A stretch of 64,000 bases of DNA from Holophagaceae bacterium (GTDB lineage Bacteria; Acidobacteriota; Holophagae; Holophagales; Holophagaceae). Below, one piece after another: positions 34,455 to 44,219 of this stretch. Under the pieces are notes generated by a model. The model had not been told where the DNA came from. It ran no database searches and saw nothing but the letters and a program-made list of their open reading frames with translations. Each line of letters starts with the position of its first letter. The first letter of the stretch is position 1. A program made the translations under genes and the position numbers. Location: the NCBI GenBank assembly GCA_016710635.1, contig JADJVL010000013.1:23230-87229 (forward strand), written 5' to 3'.

Positions 34455-35459
34455 TCAGCACCCCACCACTTCCGCATACCAGCCGCGGGCCCGCTCCGGC
34501 GTCATGGGCCCGTGCACGAGGGCGCGACCGTCGCTGAACAGGGTGATGCGGTTCGGGCCATCCTCGCCCCGCAGCAGCATGGGCGCGAGTTGCCAGGGGC
34601 TGCCGGTGCGGGCCTGCAGCCGCCCCTGGAGCAGCGCCAGGTCCAGGGCGCCGGGCGGGTTCACGCGGATCTGCACGCCTTCCAGGCCACAGAGGGGCGA
34701 AGCCTTCAGCGTCCACCGCGCGTCGAGGAACTCGGTGATCCGCTCCGTACAGAAACGGCAGCGGGTGGCGGGGGGCTGGAGGAACTGGCGCTCGTTCTCC
34801 CAGAAATCAAAGCGCGCGATCTCGCGATGGGGCTCCTTGCCGGTGAGGATCTTGAGAGCCTCCATGGCGGCCCAGGAACCGATGGCCCCCACCGTGGGCC
34901 CCAGCACGCCGGCGGTGTCGCAGGTGTCCACGTCCCCCGAGGCCGGCGGCTCCTCCATGAGGCAGCGCAGGCAGGGCGTGCGGGGTGGATGGATGGGCCA
35001 CACCAGTCCCTCGCCGCCGATGGCGCCGGCGTAGATCCAGGGCGTGCCGGTGAGGATGGCCATATCGTTGATCAGGAAGCGGACCTCGAAGTTGTCCGTG
35101 CCATCGCAGATCAGGTCGAAGTCAGAAAGCAGCTCCCGGGCATTCCCCGAGGTGAGGTCCGCTACGACTGCCCTTAGTTCGACCTCCGGATTGGCCCGCG
35201 CCAGGCGCGCTGCCGCGGCCTCGGCCTTGGGCGCGCCCAGGCAGTCCTCGTCGTAGAGGAGCTGGCGCTGCAGGTTGCTCAGCTCCACCAGATCCCGGTC
35301 GATGAGCGTCACGTGCCCCACGCCGGCCCGCACCAGCCAGGGCGCGATCACCGAGCCCGTGGCGCCGAGACCCACCACGCACACGCGCTTCGAACGCAGG
35401 GCCTCGTCCCCCTCGCGGCCGAGGAAGATGCGCTGCTTGGCGGTGCGGGCGGGATCCAC
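34455..35459 (-). CDS. ThiF/MoeB/HesA-type E1-like adenylyltransferase
   Basis: A 334-residue enzyme activating the C-terminus of a ubiquitin-like sulfur carrier (ThiS/MoaD type) with ATP. The start is chosen at the GTG of VDPARTAKQRIF, which has TGGAG just upstream; a TTG five codons earlier is possible. Seen: nucleotide motif VCVVGLGATGSVIAP, IDRDLVELSNLQRQLLY, CDGTDNFEVRFLIND and two zinc-type pairs, CLRC and CRFC. The last 90 residues differ from plain ThiF. No rhodanese domain. Which carrier it serves is unknown, as neither thiS nor moaD is near. Confidence 0.88.
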   Translation of the reverse strand: MDPARTAKQRIFLGREGDEALRSKRVCVVGLGATGSVIAPWLVRAGVGHVTLIDRDLVELSNLQRQLLYDEDCLGAPKAEAAAARLARANPEVELRAVVADLTSGNARELLSDFDLICDGTDNFEVRFLINDMAILTGTPWIYAGAIGGEGLVWPIHPPRTPCLRCLMEEPPASGDVDTCDTAGVLGPTVGAIGSWAAMEALKILTGKEPHREIARFDFWENERQFLQPPATRCRFCTERITEFLDARWTLKASPLCGLEGVQIRVNPPGALDLALLQGRLQARTGSPWQLAPMLLRGEDGPNRITLFSDGRALVHGPMTPERARGWYAEVVGC

Positions 35460-35471
35460 GGCTCCAGCGTA

Positions 35472-35504
35472 CAAAGAAAAAGGGCGGGCCGAGGCCCGCC
35501 CTTT
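35472..35504 (-). terminator. rho-independent terminator of the DUF6941-like gene
   Basis: Strong hairpin GGGCGGGCC / GGCCCGCCC with a three-base loop, followed on the minus strand by TTTTTCTTT. It lies 20 bases past the stop of the gene at 35523. Confidence 0.85.
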
Positions 35505-35522
35505 CGGAAGTGCGATGTCGCC

Positions 35523-36005
35523 TTAGTTGGCGGAGGGAGCCGCCGCGCCGGCCTTCTGCTGCTCGGCCACGAACTGCTCGTACTCGGCCTGGAGGCGCTG
35601 GGCGTTGCTGATGGCGAACTTGTAGACGTACTCGAAGCGGTCGGCGCCCTTGGTGAGGCCCATGATCACTTCGTAGACGCCCTCGGCGCCCACTTCGAAG
35701 GGGGAGGCGATGACGTTGAAGGTGCCTTCCTTGGCGCCCTCGGGGATCTGCACGTCGCTGTCGCGGATGATGTCCTTGCGCTCGCCGGTGGGGCTCACGA
35801 TGGAGAAGGAGAACTTGAACTGGCCGTCCATGCGGGAGAAGCGGCTGTAGAAGCACACCTTGGGAAGGACGAAGGGCACCTCGGGCACCACGATGTGGTG
35901 GTCGTAGAGGCCCATGAGGGAGGCCTTGCCGCCCATCTCCTGCCGGATGTCGTCGCACAGGATCGTGAACTCGTGCTTGGGGGCCTTGATCTGGACTTCT
36001 TGCAT
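35523..36005 (-). CDS. DUF6941-like hypothetical protein
   Basis: A 160-residue cytoplasmic protein. KHEFTILCDDIRQEMGGKASLMGLYD followed by a beta-rich domain (FVLPKVCFYSRF, FKFSFSIVSPTGE, GVYEVIMGL) matches my memory of the DUF6941 family, of unknown function. The last 15 residues are a disordered Ala-rich tail. It is a single-gene transcript between a strong terminator and the divergent nucleotidase. Confidence 0.65.
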   Translation of the reverse strand: MQEVQIKAPKHEFTILCDDIRQEMGGKASLMGLYDHHIVVPEVPFVLPKVCFYSRFSRMDGQFKFSFSIVSPTGERKDIIRDSDVQIPEGAKEGTFNVIASPFEVGAEGVYEVIMGLTKGADRFEYVYKFAISNAQRLQAEYEQFVAEQQKAGAAAPSAN

Positions 36006-36110
36006 GGGATCTCCCTGAAAGATGGGTTGACGTAGCCGTGAAGGATCAGTTTACCGCCAGGCCATCCTTCGTCCAAGCTAAGGTTTCCCGTTGCCGTGGT
36101 GGAGGTGCAA

Positions 36111-37736
36111 GTGAAGCGATTGCTGTCCCTGTGGGTGGTGCTGGCCGGCCTGCTGGCCGGGGGCCTCCCGGCCCAGGAAGTCCGGATCCAAGTGCTGGCC
36201 ACCACGGACATGCACGGGCACATCACGGCCCAGAACAGCTACAGCCTGACCCCGGAGCCCAAGGGCTGGGCCAAGATCGCCACCATGATCCGCCAGCGGC
36301 GGGAGGCCAACCCCAACACGGTCCTCGTGGATTGCGGAGACACCCTCCAGGGCGAACCCGTGAACTACGTCCAGAGCCACCTGCGCCAGGACCTGCCCGA
36401 GCCTTCCATCGCCATCATGAACGCCCTGGGCTACGCCGCCATGGCCGTGGGCAACCACGAATACGACTTCGGCATGGGCGTGCTCCGGGCTGCGGAAAAG
36501 CAGGCCCGGTTCCCCTTCCTCAGCGCCAACACCTTCCACCCGAAAAGCCGGAAGGAGGCCTTCCCCGCGTTCACCAAGGTTACTGTGGGAGGCGTCTCGG
36601 TCCTCATCGTGGGCTTCACCACCCCGGGCGTCCCCAGCTGGGAACCTCCTGCCAACTACGGCGGGCTAGGCTTCGCCGACATCGTGGAGACCGCCAGGAC
36701 CCTCATCCCGAAGCTGCGGGACCGGGAAAAGGCCGACGTCGTGGTGGTGGCCATGCACTCCGGCCTCGGCACGCTCCCCGGCGCCACCGGGGACGAGAAC
36801 GCCGCCCTGCGCCTGGCGGAACAGGTGCCCGGCATCGACCTGATCCTCACCGGCCACACCCACAGCCTGGTCAAAACCCAGCACAAGGGCATTCCCATCC
36901 TCCAGGGCCGCGCCCACGGCCGGGCCCTGATGACCGCCGATCTCGTGCTGCGGAAGGCCGGCGCCCGGTGGCAGCTGGTGGCGGCCCAGGGCGACGTTGT
37001 CGAGACGGCGGAGACGGTGCCCGACGACGCCGAGGCCCTCGCCCTCACCGGACCACTCCGGGCCGCCACCGAGACCTACCTGAACACCTTCGCCACGAAC
37101 CTGCAGACCGACCTGGACTGCCGCTTCGCCCGCATGGAGGACACGCCGGCGATGCAGCTCCTGCATCAGGTGCAGCGCCAGGCGACCGGCGCCCAGCTCT
37201 CCGCCGCGGCGTGCATCGCCACGCAGACCTACATCCCCAAAGGCGCCACCAGCGTCCGCCAGTTCTACGCCCTGATGCCCTACGAGAACGGTCTGGTCCG
37301 GCTGAAGGTCACCGGGGAGCAGGTCCGGCGCTATCTGGAACACGCCGCCCGCTACTACAACTACAGCCACCTGCCGGATCTCTACGCCAAGGGTTTCGGC
37401 GGCTACAACTTCGACACCCTGGACGGCGTCGCCTACGCCATGGACATCAGCAAGGCTCCCGGCGGCCGCATCACCACCCTGACCTACAACAGCCAGCCCG
37501 TGCGGCCGGACCAGACCTTCACCCTGGCCATGTCCTCCTACCGCTACTACGGCGGCGGCGGGTACAAGGCCGCCGTGGGCTGGACCGCCGCGCCGGAGGC
37601 AACCTTCGAGAACGGCCTGCGCAACGACCTGCTCGCCTTCGTCCTGGCCCGGCCAAGCCTCAACCCCGTGCCGGTCCGGAACTGGCGCATCATCCCCGCC
37701 CTCGACCGGGAGCGGATCCTGCAGCTGAAGCGCTAG
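36111..37736 (+). CDS. secreted 5'-nucleotidase / cyclic phosphodiesterase
   Basis: A 541-residue UshA/CpdB-type metallophosphoesterase. The GTG at 36111 is preferred because GGAGGT precedes it; earlier in-frame GTGs add five residues. A signal peptide (LLSLWVVLAGLLAGGLPAQ) leads to the metallo-core with VLATTDMHGHI, VDCGDTLQGE, VGNHEYDFGM, and LTGHTHSLV as metal ligands. The C-terminal 5_nucleotid_C domain (YALMPYENGLVRLKVTGEQV, YAMDISKAPGG) binds the nucleobase. Periplasmic nucleotide or cyclic-nucleotide salvage is the expected job. Its stop abuts the convergent neighbour with no gap. Confidence 0.9.
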   Translation: MKRLLSLWVVLAGLLAGGLPAQEVRIQVLATTDMHGHITAQNSYSLTPEPKGWAKIATMIRQRREANPNTVLVDCGDTLQGEPVNYVQSHLRQDLPEPSIAIMNALGYAAMAVGNHEYDFGMGVLRAAEKQARFPFLSANTFHPKSRKEAFPAFTKVTVGGVSVLIVGFTTPGVPSWEPPANYGGLGFADIVETARTLIPKLRDREKADVVVVAMHSGLGTLPGATGDENAALRLAEQVPGIDLILTGHTHSLVKTQHKGIPILQGRAHGRALMTADLVLRKAGARWQLVAAQGDVVETAETVPDDAEALALTGPLRAATETYLNTFATNLQTDLDCRFARMEDTPAMQLLHQVQRQATGAQLSAAACIATQTYIPKGATSVRQFYALMPYENGLVRLKVTGEQVRRYLEHAARYYNYSHLPDLYAKGFGGYNFDTLDGVAYAMDISKAPGGRITTLTYNSQPVRPDQTFTLAMSSYRYYGGGGYKAAVGWTAAPEATFENGLRNDLLAFVLARPSLNPVPVRNWRIIPALDRERILQLKR

Positions 37737-38600
37737 CTAGCGCACCTGCACGTAGGTCAGGCCGCCGGTCGGCTTGATGTAGACGGCCTGCCCTTCATGC
37801 ACGCCGATGAGCTGGTGGTCCTCCGTCAAGCCCGTCGGCAGGAATTCCACCGTGCTCTGGGACATGTCCAGCCGGGCGACGAGGGCGCCGCTCATCTTGG
37901 CTTCGGGGACCTGGCGACCGTTGATGGCGGCGAAAGCCACCGCCTTGCCGTTCCAGATCACCAGGGGCCCGCGGTCCGTGCCCCCCATGATCAGGTCCGG
38001 CGCGGCCAGGCCGTTGAAGGTGAACGCCGTCTGGCCGAGGGCCTTCCCCTTGGCGCCCTCCAGCAGGGTCAGGGGCAGGCCGGGACCCGAAGCCAGGAGC
38101 ACCTGGCCCTCGTCGGTGACGGCGACGCGGGTGGGCCCGCCGACGGCGCCACGCTTGGGCTTCGAGCCATAGGACCAGGTCACGCTGCCGTTACGGTAGT
38201 CGCGCTTTTCGACATAAGGCTCCTGGCCCCGGTAGCCGATCACGAAGCCTTTCACGTCCCAGGCCAGGTCGCTGACCTCGGCGGGCAGCTTCTCCTTCGA
38301 CGAGACCTTGCCGGTCTTGGCTTCCGCCAGGTAAAGCGTGCCGCCCGCCACGATCCAGGCGTTGCCGTAGATGTCGAGGACCCACTTCTCCGGCGTGGCC
38401 TCGAGGCGTCCCAGGGACACCTTGCCCATCTCACCCCCGTCCCGGCTCCAGGTGCGCAGGGTCAGCGTCCCCGCGTCGTAGAAGGTGATGGACCCGTCCT
38501 TGTCCATCCGGGCCCAGCCGGTGGCCGAGCGGACGGGGTCGAAATCCTGGCCGGCGAGGGCCGTGGCGGTGAGAGCGGCAACTGCGATCAAAAGGCGCAC
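37737..38600 (-). CDS. secreted hypothetical protein, beta-propeller-like
   Basis: A 287-residue protein. The GTG at 38600 has GAGGT five bases in front and leads into a signal peptide ([16 protein letters not shown]). The mature part is a succession of short beta strands with recurring [19 protein letters not shown] and [16 protein letters not shown] units, as in propellers, though no WD or NHL signature is clear. Function unknown. It lies 100 bases downstream of dxs and could be read through from that operon. Confidence 0.55.
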   Translation of the reverse strand: MRLLIAVAALTATALAGQDFDPVRSATGWARMDKDGSITFYDAGTLTLRTWSRDGGEMGKVSLGRLEATPEKWVLDIYGNAWIVAGGTLYLAEAKTGKVSSKEKLPAEVSDLAWDVKGFVIGYRGQEPYVEKRDYRNGSVTWSYGSKPKRGAVGGPTRVAVTDEGQVLLASGPGLPLTLLEGAKGKALGQTAFTFNGLAAPDLIMGGTDRGPLVIWNGKAVAFAAINGRQVPEAKMSGALVARLDMSQSTVEFLPTGLTEDHQLIGVHEGQAVYIKPTGGLTYVQVR

Positions 38601-38702
38601 GGTGTACCTCGGACTTCCATCGGGTTTGGCAAAGGGGGTTATCAACCGTAAGGGATCTGGACAGGAACCGGCAAGTCGAGGTTCGGGAAGGGCGTCCCGG
38701 CC

Positions 38703-40622
38703 TCAGGCCAGGCGCTTCCAGAAGGCCCGGATGCGGGAGGCCAGGGCGGCGGGGCTGAGGCCCTCCTCGTCCATCAGCCGCTTCGGATCGCCGTGATGCA
38801 CGATGTGGTCCGGGACGGCGCACCGGAGCAGCGGCCGGACCACGCCCGCGTCCGCCAGGGTCTCCAGGACCGCCGCACAGAAACCGCCGGGCTCGCAGCC
38901 CTCCTCGATGGCCACGACGCCCTTCACCCGGGCGGCCTGGGTGGCGAGGAGGTCCGAATCCATGGGCTTCAGGAAGCGGGCGTTCACGACGGCGCATTGG
39001 ATGCCTTCCGCCGCGAGCTCTTCGGCGAGCTTCAGGGCCGGCGCCACCATGGCGCCGATGGCCGCCAGCAGCAGGTCGTCGCCTTCCCGGAGCAGCTCGC
39101 CCTTGCCGATGGGCAGGGCGGTGATGGTCTCGTCGAGGGGCACGCCGAGGCCGTTGCCCCGGGGATAGCGGACCGCGGCGGGATGCCCGCAGTACACCGC
39201 CGTCATGAGCATCCGCCGCAGCTCGTTCTCGTCCTTGGGGGCCATGAGGATGATGTTGGGGATGCAGCGCAGGTAGGCCATGTCGTAGAGGCCGTGGTGG
39301 GTGGGGCCGTCGGCGCCGACGATGCCCGCCCGGTCGAGGGCGAAAGTGACCGGCAGGTCCTGGATGCACACGTCGTGCACCACCTGGTCGAAGCCGCGCT
39401 GCAGAAAGGTCGAATAGATCGCCGCGACCGGCCGCATCCCCTGGGCGGCGAGGCCCGCGGCGAAGGTGACCGCGTGCTGCTCGGCGATGCCGACGTCGAA
39501 CATCCGGTCCGGGAAGGCCTTCGAGAAGATGTCGAGCCCTGTGCCGGAATCCATGGCCGCGGTGATGCCCACGATCTTGTCATCGTGCTTCGCGAGCTCG
39601 ACGAGGGCCTTGCCGAAGATGGTGGTGTAGCTCGGGGGCGTCGGCCTGGAGGGGTCCACCGCCGGCTTTCGCATCTCGCCCGCTTCCGCGTCGAAGGCGG
39701 TGACGCCATGCCATTTCTGGCTGTCCTGCACCGCGGGCTCGTAGCCGAAGCCCTTCTTCGTCTGGACGTGCAGCAGGACGGGAGCGTCCTCCATGAGCTT
39801 CTTGGCGTCCTGGATGGCCTTCACGGTGGCGTTCACGTCGTGGCCGTTCACCGGACCCAGGTAGCGGAAGCCCAGGTCCTCGAAGAGGAGGCCAGGGACC
39901 ATGAGGCGCTTGATGCTTTCCTCGCTCCACTTGGCGACCTTCGCCACGTTCCGGGAGACGGATTCCACGGGGATGGCCTTGATGGTGGCTTCGATGCGCT
40001 CCCGCCAGCGGTTGTAGTACTGGCCCGACATGATCTGGTTCAGGTAGCCCTGCAGGGAGCCCACGTTGGGGCTGATGCTCATGTCGTTGTCGTTGAGGAT
40101 GACCAGGAAGTGTTTCGCCTTCAGGTACCCCGCCTGGTTGAGCCCTTCGAAGGCCATGCCGGCGGTCATGGAGCCGTCGCCGATGACCGCGACGCAGGCA
40201 TGGTCCTGGTGCTGGAGATCCCGGGCCTTGGCCATGCCCAGCAGGGCCGAGATGCTGGTGCTGGCGTGGCCGGCGCCGAAATGGTCGTAGGGGCTCTCGT
40301 CCCGCTTGAGGAAGCCCGCCAGGCCGTGGTGCTGGCGCAGGGTCGGGAAGCGGTCCTTGCGGCCGGTGAGGATCTTGTGGGGATAGGCCTGGTGGCCCAC
40401 GTCCCAGATGATGCGGTCCGTGAGGAAGTCGAATTCGTGGAAGAGGGCGACGGTGAGTTCGACGGTGCCGAGGTTGGAGCTGAAGTGGCCGCCGGTGGAG
40501 GAGATGGAATCGATGAGGAAGCGCCGCACGTCCGCGGAGAGCTCCTCCAGCTGGGCGGGGGTGAACTGGCGGATCGATTGGGGGGCGGCGATGGCGTCCA
40601 GCAGCGGGTAGCGGCTGCTCAT
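38703..40622 (-). CDS. dxs: 1-deoxy-D-xylulose-5-phosphate synthase
   Basis: A 639-residue thiamin-diphosphate enzyme joining pyruvate and glyceraldehyde-3-phosphate, the entry step of the MEP isoprenoid pathway. The ATG at 40622 overlaps the ispA stop (ATGA) and has AGGGA before it. Seen: [15 protein letters not shown], the ThDP motif [18 protein letters not shown]...[17 protein letters not shown], the transketolase pyrimidine domain with [15 protein letters not shown], and a C-terminal domain with EEGCEPGG. Full length and intact; last of three overlapping genes xseB-ispA-dxs. Confidence 0.97.
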   Translation of the reverse strand: MSSRYPLLDAIAAPQSIRQFTPAQLEELSADVRRFLIDSISSTGGHFSSNLGTVELTVALFHEFDFLTDRIIWDVGHQAYPHKILTGRKDRFPTLRQHHGLAGFLKRDESPYDHFGAGHASTSISALLGMAKARDLQHQDHACVAVIGDGSMTAGMAFEGLNQAGYLKAKHFLVILNDNDMSISPNVGSLQGYLNQIMSGQYYNRWRERIEATIKAIPVESVSRNVAKVAKWSEESIKRLMVPGLLFEDLGFRYLGPVNGHDVNATVKAIQDAKKLMEDAPVLLHVQTKKGFGYEPAVQDSQKWHGVTAFDAEAGEMRKPAVDPSRPTPPSYTTIFGKALVELAKHDDKIVGITAAMDSGTGLDIFSKAFPDRMFDVGIAEQHAVTFAAGLAAQGMRPVAAIYSTFLQRGFDQVVHDVCIQDLPVTFALDRAGIVGADGPTHHGLYDMAYLRCIPNIILMAPKDENELRRMLMTAVYCGHPAAVRYPRGNGLGVPLDETITALPIGKGELLREGDDLLLAAIGAMVAPALKLAEELAAEGIQCAVVNARFLKPMDSDLLATQAARVKGVVAIEEGCEPGGFCAAVLETLADAGVVRPLLRCAVPDHIVHHGDPKRLMDEEGLSPAALASRIRAFWKRLA

Positions 40623-41521
40623 GCTTCCCTGGTTTCCAAGTACCTGGCCCAGGCCTGCAGCGAGCTGGGATTGGGAAGGGACTGCAGCAGACATACGGCA
40701 CGCTCCGTGGCTTCCTGCAAAGCCTTTCGGGCACCGTCGAGGCCCAGTAGCGCAGGGTAGGTGATTTTACCCTTGCCGCTGTCTTTTCCTGCACGTTTAC
40801 CGAGGGTCGAAGCGTCGGAGGTGGCGTCCAGGATGTCGTCCTGGATCTGGAAAGCCAGTCCCAGCGCGGCTCCAGCCCCCCGAAGGGCATCCAGCCGGGA
40901 GCCCTCGGCGCCCCCCAGGATGCCTCCCAATTCGAGGGCTGCCCGCAGGAGGGCCCCGGTCTTGAGCCGGTGGATGGTCTGGAGGTGTTCCAGTCCGAGG
41001 TCCCGGCCCTCCCGGGTCAGGGTTTCCCCCTCCAGGTCCAGGGCCTGGCCGCCCACCATGCCTCGCCAGCCCGCGGCGACGGCGAGGGTCTCCAGGGCCC
41101 TCACCCGGCGCTCCGGGGCGATGGCGCCTTCAGCGGCGAGGATGCGGAAGGCCTCGGTCAGCAGACCATCGCCGGCGAGGATGGCGTGGGCCTCGTCAAA
41201 GGCGATGTGGCAGGTGGGCTTGCCCCGGCGCAGGTCGTCGTCGTCCATGGCGGGCAGGTCGTCATGGACCAGGGAGTAGGTGTGGATGAACTCCAGGGCC
41301 AGAGCTCCCGGCAGCGCCGATTCCGCGTCGCCCCCCACGGCCTCGGCGGCCAGCAGGCAGAGGACGGGACGCACCCGCTTGCCTCCGGCGGAAAGGCTGT
41401 ACCGCATGGCTTCGGCGAGTCGCTCCGCCTCGCCGTCCCGGAAAGGGCCGAGCAGCCGCGCCTCCACCAGGGGCAGCAGCCTTTCCAGGTCCCGCCGGAC
41501 GCTGAGGGCCGCCTCGGTCAC
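40619..41521 (-). CDS. ispA: farnesyl/geranyl diphosphate synthase
   Basis: A 300-residue polyprenyl synthetase extending dimethylallyl diphosphate with isopentenyl diphosphate. GTG start overlapping the xseB stop (GTGA). Seen: GGKRVRPVLCLLAAEAVGG, first Asp-rich motif LVHDDLPAMDDDDLRRGKPTCH, GDGLLTEAF, and second Asp-rich motif FQIQDDILD. The two small residues before the first motif suggest a C15 product, typical for IspA between xseB and dxs. Intact. Confidence 0.95.
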   Translation of the reverse strand: MTEAALSVRRDLERLLPLVEARLLGPFRDGEAERLAEAMRYSLSAGGKRVRPVLCLLAAEAVGGDAESALPGALALEFIHTYSLVHDDLPAMDDDDLRRGKPTCHIAFDEAHAILAGDGLLTEAFRILAAEGAIAPERRVRALETLAVAAGWRGMVGGQALDLEGETLTREGRDLGLEHLQTIHRLKTGALLRAALELGGILGGAEGSRLDALRGAGAALGLAFQIQDDILDATSDASTLGKRAGKDSGKGKITYPALLGLDGARKALQEATERAVCLLQSLPNPSSLQAWARYLETREA

Positions 41522-41766
41522 AGGGCTTCCCCGCCGGCTCCGGCGTCCAGGGGTTCCGCACGGTACTCGCCGTGGAGGCCCGCCTTGAGCACTTCGACCC
41601 GGCGCTGGGCCTGCCCCAACTGCGCCTGCAACTCCTGGCTCAGCTGGACCCCTTCCTCGAACCGGTGCAGGGCCTCCTCGAGGGAAAGCTGCCCCCCTTC
41701 AAGCTGCTGGACGAGGGCTTCCAGCCGATCCAGGCCGTCGTCGAAGGATGGGGGCGTCGGGTTCAT
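41518..41766 (-). CDS. xseB: exodeoxyribonuclease VII small subunit
   Basis: An 82-residue helical protein with the family pattern SFDDGLDRLEALVQQLEGG followed by LSLEEALHRFEEGVQLSQEL; it partners the XseA large subunit in single-strand DNA degradation. xseA is not in this window. First gene of the xseB-ispA-dxs operon, a conserved arrangement. The final 15 residues (after HGEYRA) are a nonconserved tail. Confidence 0.92.
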   Translation of the reverse strand: MNPTPPSFDDGLDRLEALVQQLEGGQLSLEEALHRFEEGVQLSQELQAQLGQAQRRVEVLKAGLHGEYRAEPLDAGAGGEAL

Positions 41767-41783
41767 GCCATCAGTGTAAAGAG

Positions 41784-41810
41784 GAATGGGGCCGCGCCGC
41801 GGCCCCATTC
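41784..41810 (-). terminator. hairpin between xseB and the gene at 41829
   Basis: Nearly perfect stem GAATGGGGCCGCG / CGCGGCCCCATTC with almost no loop, followed on the minus strand by a short TCCTCTTT. Probably ends the DUF4412-like transcript. Confidence 0.5.
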
Positions 41811-41828
41811 CACATCGGATCGCGAAGA

Positions 41829-42563
41829 CTACTTGGCGAACTGCTTCGCCAGCTTCTGGCCCTGGTCCTCCAGCTTGTAGCCCTCGGGCAGGGCGAAGGC
41901 GACGGCGGGGATCGGGCCTTCCTTCACCTCGGTGGCCACGGTGGTGACCTCCCCCACCATGGGCATCACCGTCCGGGTCTTGAGGGCCATGCCCTGGATC
42001 TTCGCCATCTCGTCTCCGACCTTGCGCATGCCCGTCGCCGCAGGGCCCATGGCGCTCATCAGGTTCTTGAGCTTCATGAAACGGGCGTAGGAGACCGCCG
42101 GAATCGGCGGCTTGAGGCTCGGGTCGTTGCTGGTCTCGAAGACCATCTTGCCCATGGTGATGGTCCATTTGTGGCAGGTCCGGCCGACGATGACCTCCTT
42201 GCCGCCGTCCTCGACGCTGACATCGCCGCCACCCCCGCCGGGCATCATCGCCAGCAGCGCGGGGGGCATGTCCTTGAACTGCTTCGCCATCCCCTCCACC
42301 GCGGCCTCCAGGTCATCCCAGGCCATCTTCTGGATCACCTTCTTCTTGTGGTCGATGGTGTAGGTGATGCCCTTTTCGTAGTCCACGAGGGTGTCGGAGG
42401 CGAACCCGGGATTGTTGGTCCGCATGAACTTGGAGGACCAGAGCTGGGTCTGGGGCCCGGCGCCTACCTTACCGGTGCCGGTCATGGAGATGGTGAGGTC
42501 GCCGGCGAGGGCCTGGGCGGCCAGGACGAGGGAGAGGGCGGCCAGCCTGACGATGGGGAACAT
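41829..42563 (-). CDS. secreted DUF4412-like protein
   Basis: A 244-residue protein beginning MFPIVRLAALSLVLAAQALA, a signal peptide, with AGGAGG eight bases before its ATG. The mature domain has LTISMTGTGKVG, YEKGITYTIDHKKKVIQKM and VIVGRTCHKWTITMGKMVFETS, which fit DUF4412, a beta-rich, probably periplasmic, lipid- or ligand-binding fold of unknown role. Rich in Met and Lys. Divergent from the sigma-54 activator by 82 bases. Confidence 0.65.
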   Translation of the reverse strand: MFPIVRLAALSLVLAAQALAGDLTISMTGTGKVGAGPQTQLWSSKFMRTNNPGFASDTLVDYEKGITYTIDHKKKVIQKMAWDDLEAAVEGMAKQFKDMPPALLAMMPGGGGGDVSVEDGGKEVIVGRTCHKWTITMGKMVFETSNDPSLKPPIPAVSYARFMKLKNLMSAMGPAATGMRKVGDEMAKIQGMALKTRTVMPMVGEVTTVATEVKEGPIPAVAFALPEGYKLEDQGQKLAKQFAK

Positions 42564-42645
42564 GATCACCTCCTGGGGTATCTGGGGAAGCGTAGCCCGG
42601 AGCCTACCCTCCAGGCCAGTCCTGTAAGCTCGATTAAGGGAGAGA

Positions 42646-44052
42646 ATGCCTATGGCGCGCGTGCTCGTGGTGGATGACAGCCGGGAAACCTGCGATCTCC
42701 TGGAAGAGCTCCTCGGGGAGATGGAATTGGAGGTCGTGAAGGCCACGAAGCCGGACGACGCCATCCAGAAGCTCAACGGCGGCGGGTTCGACCTCATGCT
42801 GTCGGATATCAACCTGGAGGCCCGGCTCGACGGCCTCGACCTGCTGAGGGTGGCCAAGCCCCTCGGGGTGGAGACCATCCTCCTCACGGGCTTCGGCTCC
42901 ATCGAGAAGGCGCTCGAGGCCGTCCGGGAAGGCGCTTTCGACTTCCTGTCCAAGCCCTGGAACAACGAGGAGCTCAAGGCCCTGGTGAAACGGGCCCTGG
43001 TGCGCAAGGAGGGCAGCCGCCCCAAAAGCGCCCCCAAAGGTCCCCGCAGCGTCATGATCGGTGGCAGCCCCCAGATGATGGAGGTCTACAAGACCATCGC
43101 CTCCCTGCAGAACTCCAAGGCGACGGTGCTGATCATCGGTGAAAGCGGCACGGGCAAGGAGCTGGTGGCCCAGACGATCCACCAGAGCAGCGACCGCAAG
43201 GACCGCCCCTTCGTGGCCGTGAACTGCGGGGCTCTGACGGAAACGCTCCTGGAATCCGAGCTCTTCGGCCACGCCAAGGGTTCCTTCACCGGCGCCATCA
43301 GCGACAAGAAAGGCCTCTTCGAGGAAGCCAGCGGGGGAACCATCTTTCTGGATGAGATCGGCGAGACTTCCCCCAACCTCCAAGTACGCCTGCTCCGCGT
43401 GCTGCAGGAACAGGAGATCCGGCGCGTTGGCGCCAATCGCACCGTGAAGGTGGACATCCGCGTCATCGCCGCCACCAACAAGGATCTCGCCCAACTCGTC
43501 AAGGAGGGCAAATTCAGGGAAGACCTCTACTACCGTCTGAGCGTGGTGGAAATTCGCGTCCCGCCCCTCCGGGACCGTTGGACGAAGGACGACAAGGGGC
43601 GCACCGTTTCCGATGTCGCCCTGCTGCTCGACCACTACCTCGCGGAAGCCTCCCGAAAGGATGGCGTCGAATATGCCATCCGTCAGGATGCCCGGACCCA
43701 CCTCGAGGCCTACTCCTGGCCGGGGAATGTCCGGGAGATGGCCAACGTCATCGAGCATCTCACCCAGCTAAGCCGAGGCCGCGAAATCAACCCTGAGGAC
43801 CTTCCGAGCAAGATCCGCGACGAGAATCGAGGCAAGGACCTTCGCGCCCCCATGGCCCCCGCTCCTCTGGTCGAACTGATCGAGGGCTGGAACCACCTGC
43901 CGAGCCTCGACGAACTCGAGAAGCGCTACATCCAGGTGCTTTTGAAGCATGAGAGCCGCAAGAGCCGGATTGCCGAGATCCTGGGAAAAGATCGGACGAC
44001 CCTGTATCGGAAATTGAAGGATCTGGGGCTTGGGGACGGCGAGGACGCCTAG
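42646..44052 (+). CDS. sigma-54-dependent response regulator, NtrC family
   Basis: A 468-residue activator. An N-terminal receiver (1-120) has the acidic pair VLVVDDS, phospho-acceptor D in LMLSDINLE and the switch lysine in FLSKPW. The AAA+ domain has Walker A GESGTGKELVA, the sigma-54 contact loop GSFTGA (usual GAFTGA with Ser at position 2), Walker B GGTIFLDEIGE and FREDLYYRLSVVEIRVPPLRDR. A Fis-type helix-turn-helix closes it (SRIAEILGKDRTTLYRKLKDLGL). No histidine kinase is adjacent, so it is an orphan regulator within this window. ATG at 42652 is an alternative start. Confidence 0.92.
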   Translation: MPMARVLVVDDSRETCDLLEELLGEMELEVVKATKPDDAIQKLNGGGFDLMLSDINLEARLDGLDLLRVAKPLGVETILLTGFGSIEKALEAVREGAFDFLSKPWNNEELKALVKRALVRKEGSRPKSAPKGPRSVMIGGSPQMMEVYKTIASLQNSKATVLIIGESGTGKELVAQTIHQSSDRKDRPFVAVNCGALTETLLESELFGHAKGSFTGAISDKKGLFEEASGGTIFLDEIGETSPNLQVRLLRVLQEQEIRRVGANRTVKVDIRVIAATNKDLAQLVKEGKFREDLYYRLSVVEIRVPPLRDRWTKDDKGRTVSDVALLLDHYLAEASRKDGVEYAIRQDARTHLEAYSWPGNVREMANVIEHLTQLSRGREINPEDLPSKIRDENRGKDLRAPMAPAPLVELIEGWNHLPSLDELEKRYIQVLLKHESRKSRIAEILGKDRTTLYRKLKDLGLGDGEDA

Positions 44053-44219
44053 ATGCTGCCCTGATGCATTTTTGCATCATGATGCAGAACACCACACCTC
44101 CTTGGGCCCCGACTCAGAGTTTATATTCTTGAATTCATTATATTTGATGTTGTGGCGTATTCCCTGCTTTGGTCTGGGGTTCCGGCCGTGCCGGTAAACC
44201 CATCCATCAGGAGATACAC
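44053..44219 (+). promoter_or_regulatory. AT-rich leader with GATGCA repeats upstream of the repeat-protein gene
   Basis: Contains GATGCA-TTTT-TGCATC (44063-44078) followed after two bases by a third GATGCA copy, then a locally AT-rich stretch at 44118-44155 that is the likely promoter, and CAGGAGA as ribosome site before 44220. The inverted repeat may be a regulator site or end the upstream gene; it lacks the GC-rich stem of a good terminator. Confidence 0.4.

Noticed and set aside
37730..37743. 14-bp palindrome GCGCTAGCTAGCGC as a regulatory site
   Set aside because: It is created by two convergent genes whose TAG stops abut; no further support.
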